Made by a program: the position numbers and the translations under genes | NCBI GenBank assembly: GCA_034408875.1 | Contig: JAWXCJ010000157.1 | Location: 1 to 5,882, forward strand | DNA length: 5,882 nucleotides | Direction of reading: 5' to 3' | From: JANNHK01 sp034408875 | Lineage (GTDB): Bacteria > Actinomycetota > Acidimicrobiia > IMCC26256 > PALSA-610 | Shown: positions 4,496 to 5,882 of the stretch, one piece after another | Numbering within the stretch: the stretch's first letter is position 1 | Layout of the letters: each line of letters opens with the position of its first letter | The notes under the pieces: generated by a model | Database searches by the model: none | Told to the model about the DNA's origin: nothing | Seen by the model: only the letters and a program-made list of their open reading frames with translations

Positions 4496-5882
4496 ATGAA
4501 ACTCATGGCCTTCACCGCGGTTGTCACGACCGGTATCTACTGCCGCCCCGGATGCCCGGCGACACCCCTGCGCCGCAACATGGCGCCGTACCTCACGGCG
4601 GCCGCGGCCGAAGCGAACGGCTACCGAGCATGCCTCCGCTGCCGTCCCGACCGCGAGCCCGAACCGGGGTGGATCGACGCGCCCGAACTCGTATGCCGCG
4701 CGCTGCGGCTCATCGCCGACGGCGGCCTCGACGGCGCGACCGAGGACGAACTCGCGGCGCGTCTCGGCGTCAGCGCCCGCCACCTCCGCCGCCTCTTCGA
4801 CACGCACGTGGGCGCGACCCCCGGCGAGGTCGCCCGTTCGCGTCGGACCCACTTCGCCCGGCGCCTCCTCGACGACACCGACCTGACGTTGGCGGCCGTA
4901 GCCCGGGCCGCAGGGTTCAGCTCGGTGCGGCACATGAACCGCCTCGTGCAACAGGTGTTCAAGGCGACCCCGACCGAGCTGCGGGCCAAGCGCCGCAACC
5001 CCACCCGCAACGTCGCCGACGGCGGGCTCGAACTCCGCCTGCCGTACCGGCCGCCGCTGGCGTGGGACACGATGCTCGCGTTCCTCGCGCCCCGCGCAAT
5101 CCCCGGCGTCGAAGCAGTCGATCAGGCCGACCGCGCCTACCGGCGCACGATCGACCTCGACGGCGACCCGGGGGTCATCGAACTGACTGCGCCCCCCGGC
5201 GAGTCGTTCCTGGTCCTGCGCGCCCATCTCCCCCGCATCGAGGACCTCGTCCACGTCGTCGCCCGGGTCCGCCGCCAGTTCGACCTCGACGCCGACCCCC
5301 AACGCATCGACGCCCACCTGTCCGGCGACCGGTTGCTGCGCCCCCTCGTCCGGCGCCACCCCGGGCTGCGCGTTCCCGGCGCCTTCGACCCGGTCGAAGT
5401 CGGGGTCCGGGCCATTCTCGGCCAGCAGGTGACGGTCGCCGGGGCCACCCGCCTCGCGGGCCGGCTGGTCGAGCGCTACGGCCGGCCCGTGCCCGGCCTC
5501 GAAGAACTCGGCCTCTCGTACCTCTTCCCCACCGCCGAGACGCTGGCGGGCGCGCCCCTCGACGACATCGGGATCACAACCGCCCGGTCAAGGGCGATCC
5601 GAGCGTTCGCGGCCGCAACGTTCAGACGAAGCGTCCCACTCGACGGGTCCCAGGACCTCGCAACGGTCGTCGAGGAACTCTGCGACCTTCCGGGCATCGG
5701 CGATTGGACGGCGCAATACGTCGCAATGCGCGCCGGCGGCGAAAGGGACGCATTTCCGGCCGGAGATCTCGGGCTGCGCAAGGTCCTAGGCCTTTCGACC
5801 CCACGCGAGGCCCTGACCAGGGCGGAGTCGTGGCGACCGTGGCGGGCGTACGCCGCGTTGCACCTCTGGACATCAGGTGACT
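4496..5882 (+). CDS. alkA: Ada methyl-phosphotriester / AraC-HTH / AlkA DNA-3-methyladenine glycosylase fusion (3' end outside window)
   Basis: The open frame from ATG 4496 to the edge gives 462 residues without a stop. Residues 5-55 are the Ada zinc domain: TTGIYCRPGCPATPLRRN (11-28) and ACLRCRPD (45-52), with C16, C20, C46 and C49 as ligands. C16 corresponds to the Ada cysteine that accepts methyl from phosphotriesters. Residues about 62-165 are an AraC-type double helix-turn-helix (LGVSARHLRRLF, AAGFSSVRHMNRLVQQVF, then TPTELR). Residues about 178-290 are the AlkA N-terminal domain and 291-462 the glycosylase, with ILGQQVTVAGA (307-317), helix-hairpin-helix LPGIGDWTAQYVAMR (398-412), and FPAGDLGLRK (420-429) where D424 is the probable catalytic Asp. 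It excises 3-methyladenine-type lesions and may sense alkylation. RPWRAYAALHLW (447-458) is near the usual end, so little is missing. The N-terminus lacks about 20 residues, including the usual FDG segment; an in-frame ATG at 4388 does not restore them. No Ogt domain is fused; that role is supplied by the divergent ogt. Confidence 0.93.
   Translation, partial: MKLMAFTAVVTTGIYCRPGCPATPLRRNMAPYLTAAAAEANGYRACLRCRPDREPEPGWIDAPELVCRALRLIADGGLDGATEDELAARLGVSARHLRRLFDTHVGATPGEVARSRRTHFARRLLDDTDLTLAAVARAAGFSSVRHMNRLVQQVFKATPTELRAKRRNPTRNVADGGLELRLPYRPPLAWDTMLAFLAPRAIPGVEAVDQADRAYRRTIDLDGDPGVIELTAPPGESFLVLRAHLPRIEDLVHVVARVRRQFDLDADPQRIDAHLSGDRLLRPLVRRHPGLRVPGAFDPVEVGVRAILGQQVTVAGATRLAGRLVERYGRPVPGLEELGLSYLFPTAETLAGAPLDDIGITTARSRAIRAFAAATFRRSVPLDGSQDLATVVEELCDLPGIGDWTAQYVAMRAGGERDAFPAGDLGLRKVLGLSTPREALTRAESWRPWRAYAALHLWTSGD

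Noticed and set aside
4457..5359. 300-codon - strand open frame opposite the Ada-AlkA gene
   Set aside because: The + strand frame here encodes clear Ada, AraC and AlkA motifs; the antisense product is low-complexity and unrelated to any family I recognise.
4552..5880. 442-codon + strand open frame in a different frame from Ada-AlkA
   Set aside because: The product is almost entirely Arg and Pro, typical of an alternative frame in GC-rich DNA.

Overview
The window is about 5.9 kb of very GC-rich DNA with C/G-biased third codon positions, dense gene packing and short or overlapping gene junctions. This points to a high-GC actinobacterium. A free-living Acidimicrobiia-type lineage would fit the protein style, but that assignment is inference. 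No rRNA, tRNA, transposase, phage gene or CRISPR array is visible.

Left part, + strand (1-2366). The last 16 codons of an unidentified gene are followed 25 bp later by an NAD(P)-binding epimerase/dehydratase-like SDR. That gene overlaps a class III (CaiB/BaiF) CoA-transferase by 4 bp (ATGA). The pair looks like part of a catabolic operon that activates or processes an organic acid as its CoA thioester. The substrate cannot be read from the sequence.

Middle part, - strand (2428-4324), read right to left. First is ogt, an O6-alkylguanine-DNA alkyltransferase. Next, 39 bp downstream, is a C39-like papain-fold cysteine peptidase with three N-terminal DxDxDG calcium-type loops and a C-terminal membrane helix. 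Last is a membrane-anchored YceI-family protein that stops about halfway through its domain. The convergent junction between the CoA-transferase and the broken YceI gene is a nested palindrome (2370-2424). Its outer extension contains both TAA stop codons.

Right part, + strand (4496 to the edge). Divergent from ogt is a long gene that continues past the window. It encodes an Ada methyl-phosphotriester domain, an AraC-type HTH and an AlkA 3-methyladenine glycosylase. With ogt it forms a divergent alkylation-repair locus: direct reversal, damage sensing and base excision. The 171-bp region between the two carries a near-perfect 18-bp inverted repeat (4434-4480) just upstream of ada-alkA, a good candidate for a control site.

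The points most worth following are the palindrome at the YceI break, the leaderless calcium-loop C39-like protein, and the operator-like palindrome of the repair locus. I see no convincing evidence for an entirely new multi-gene system.
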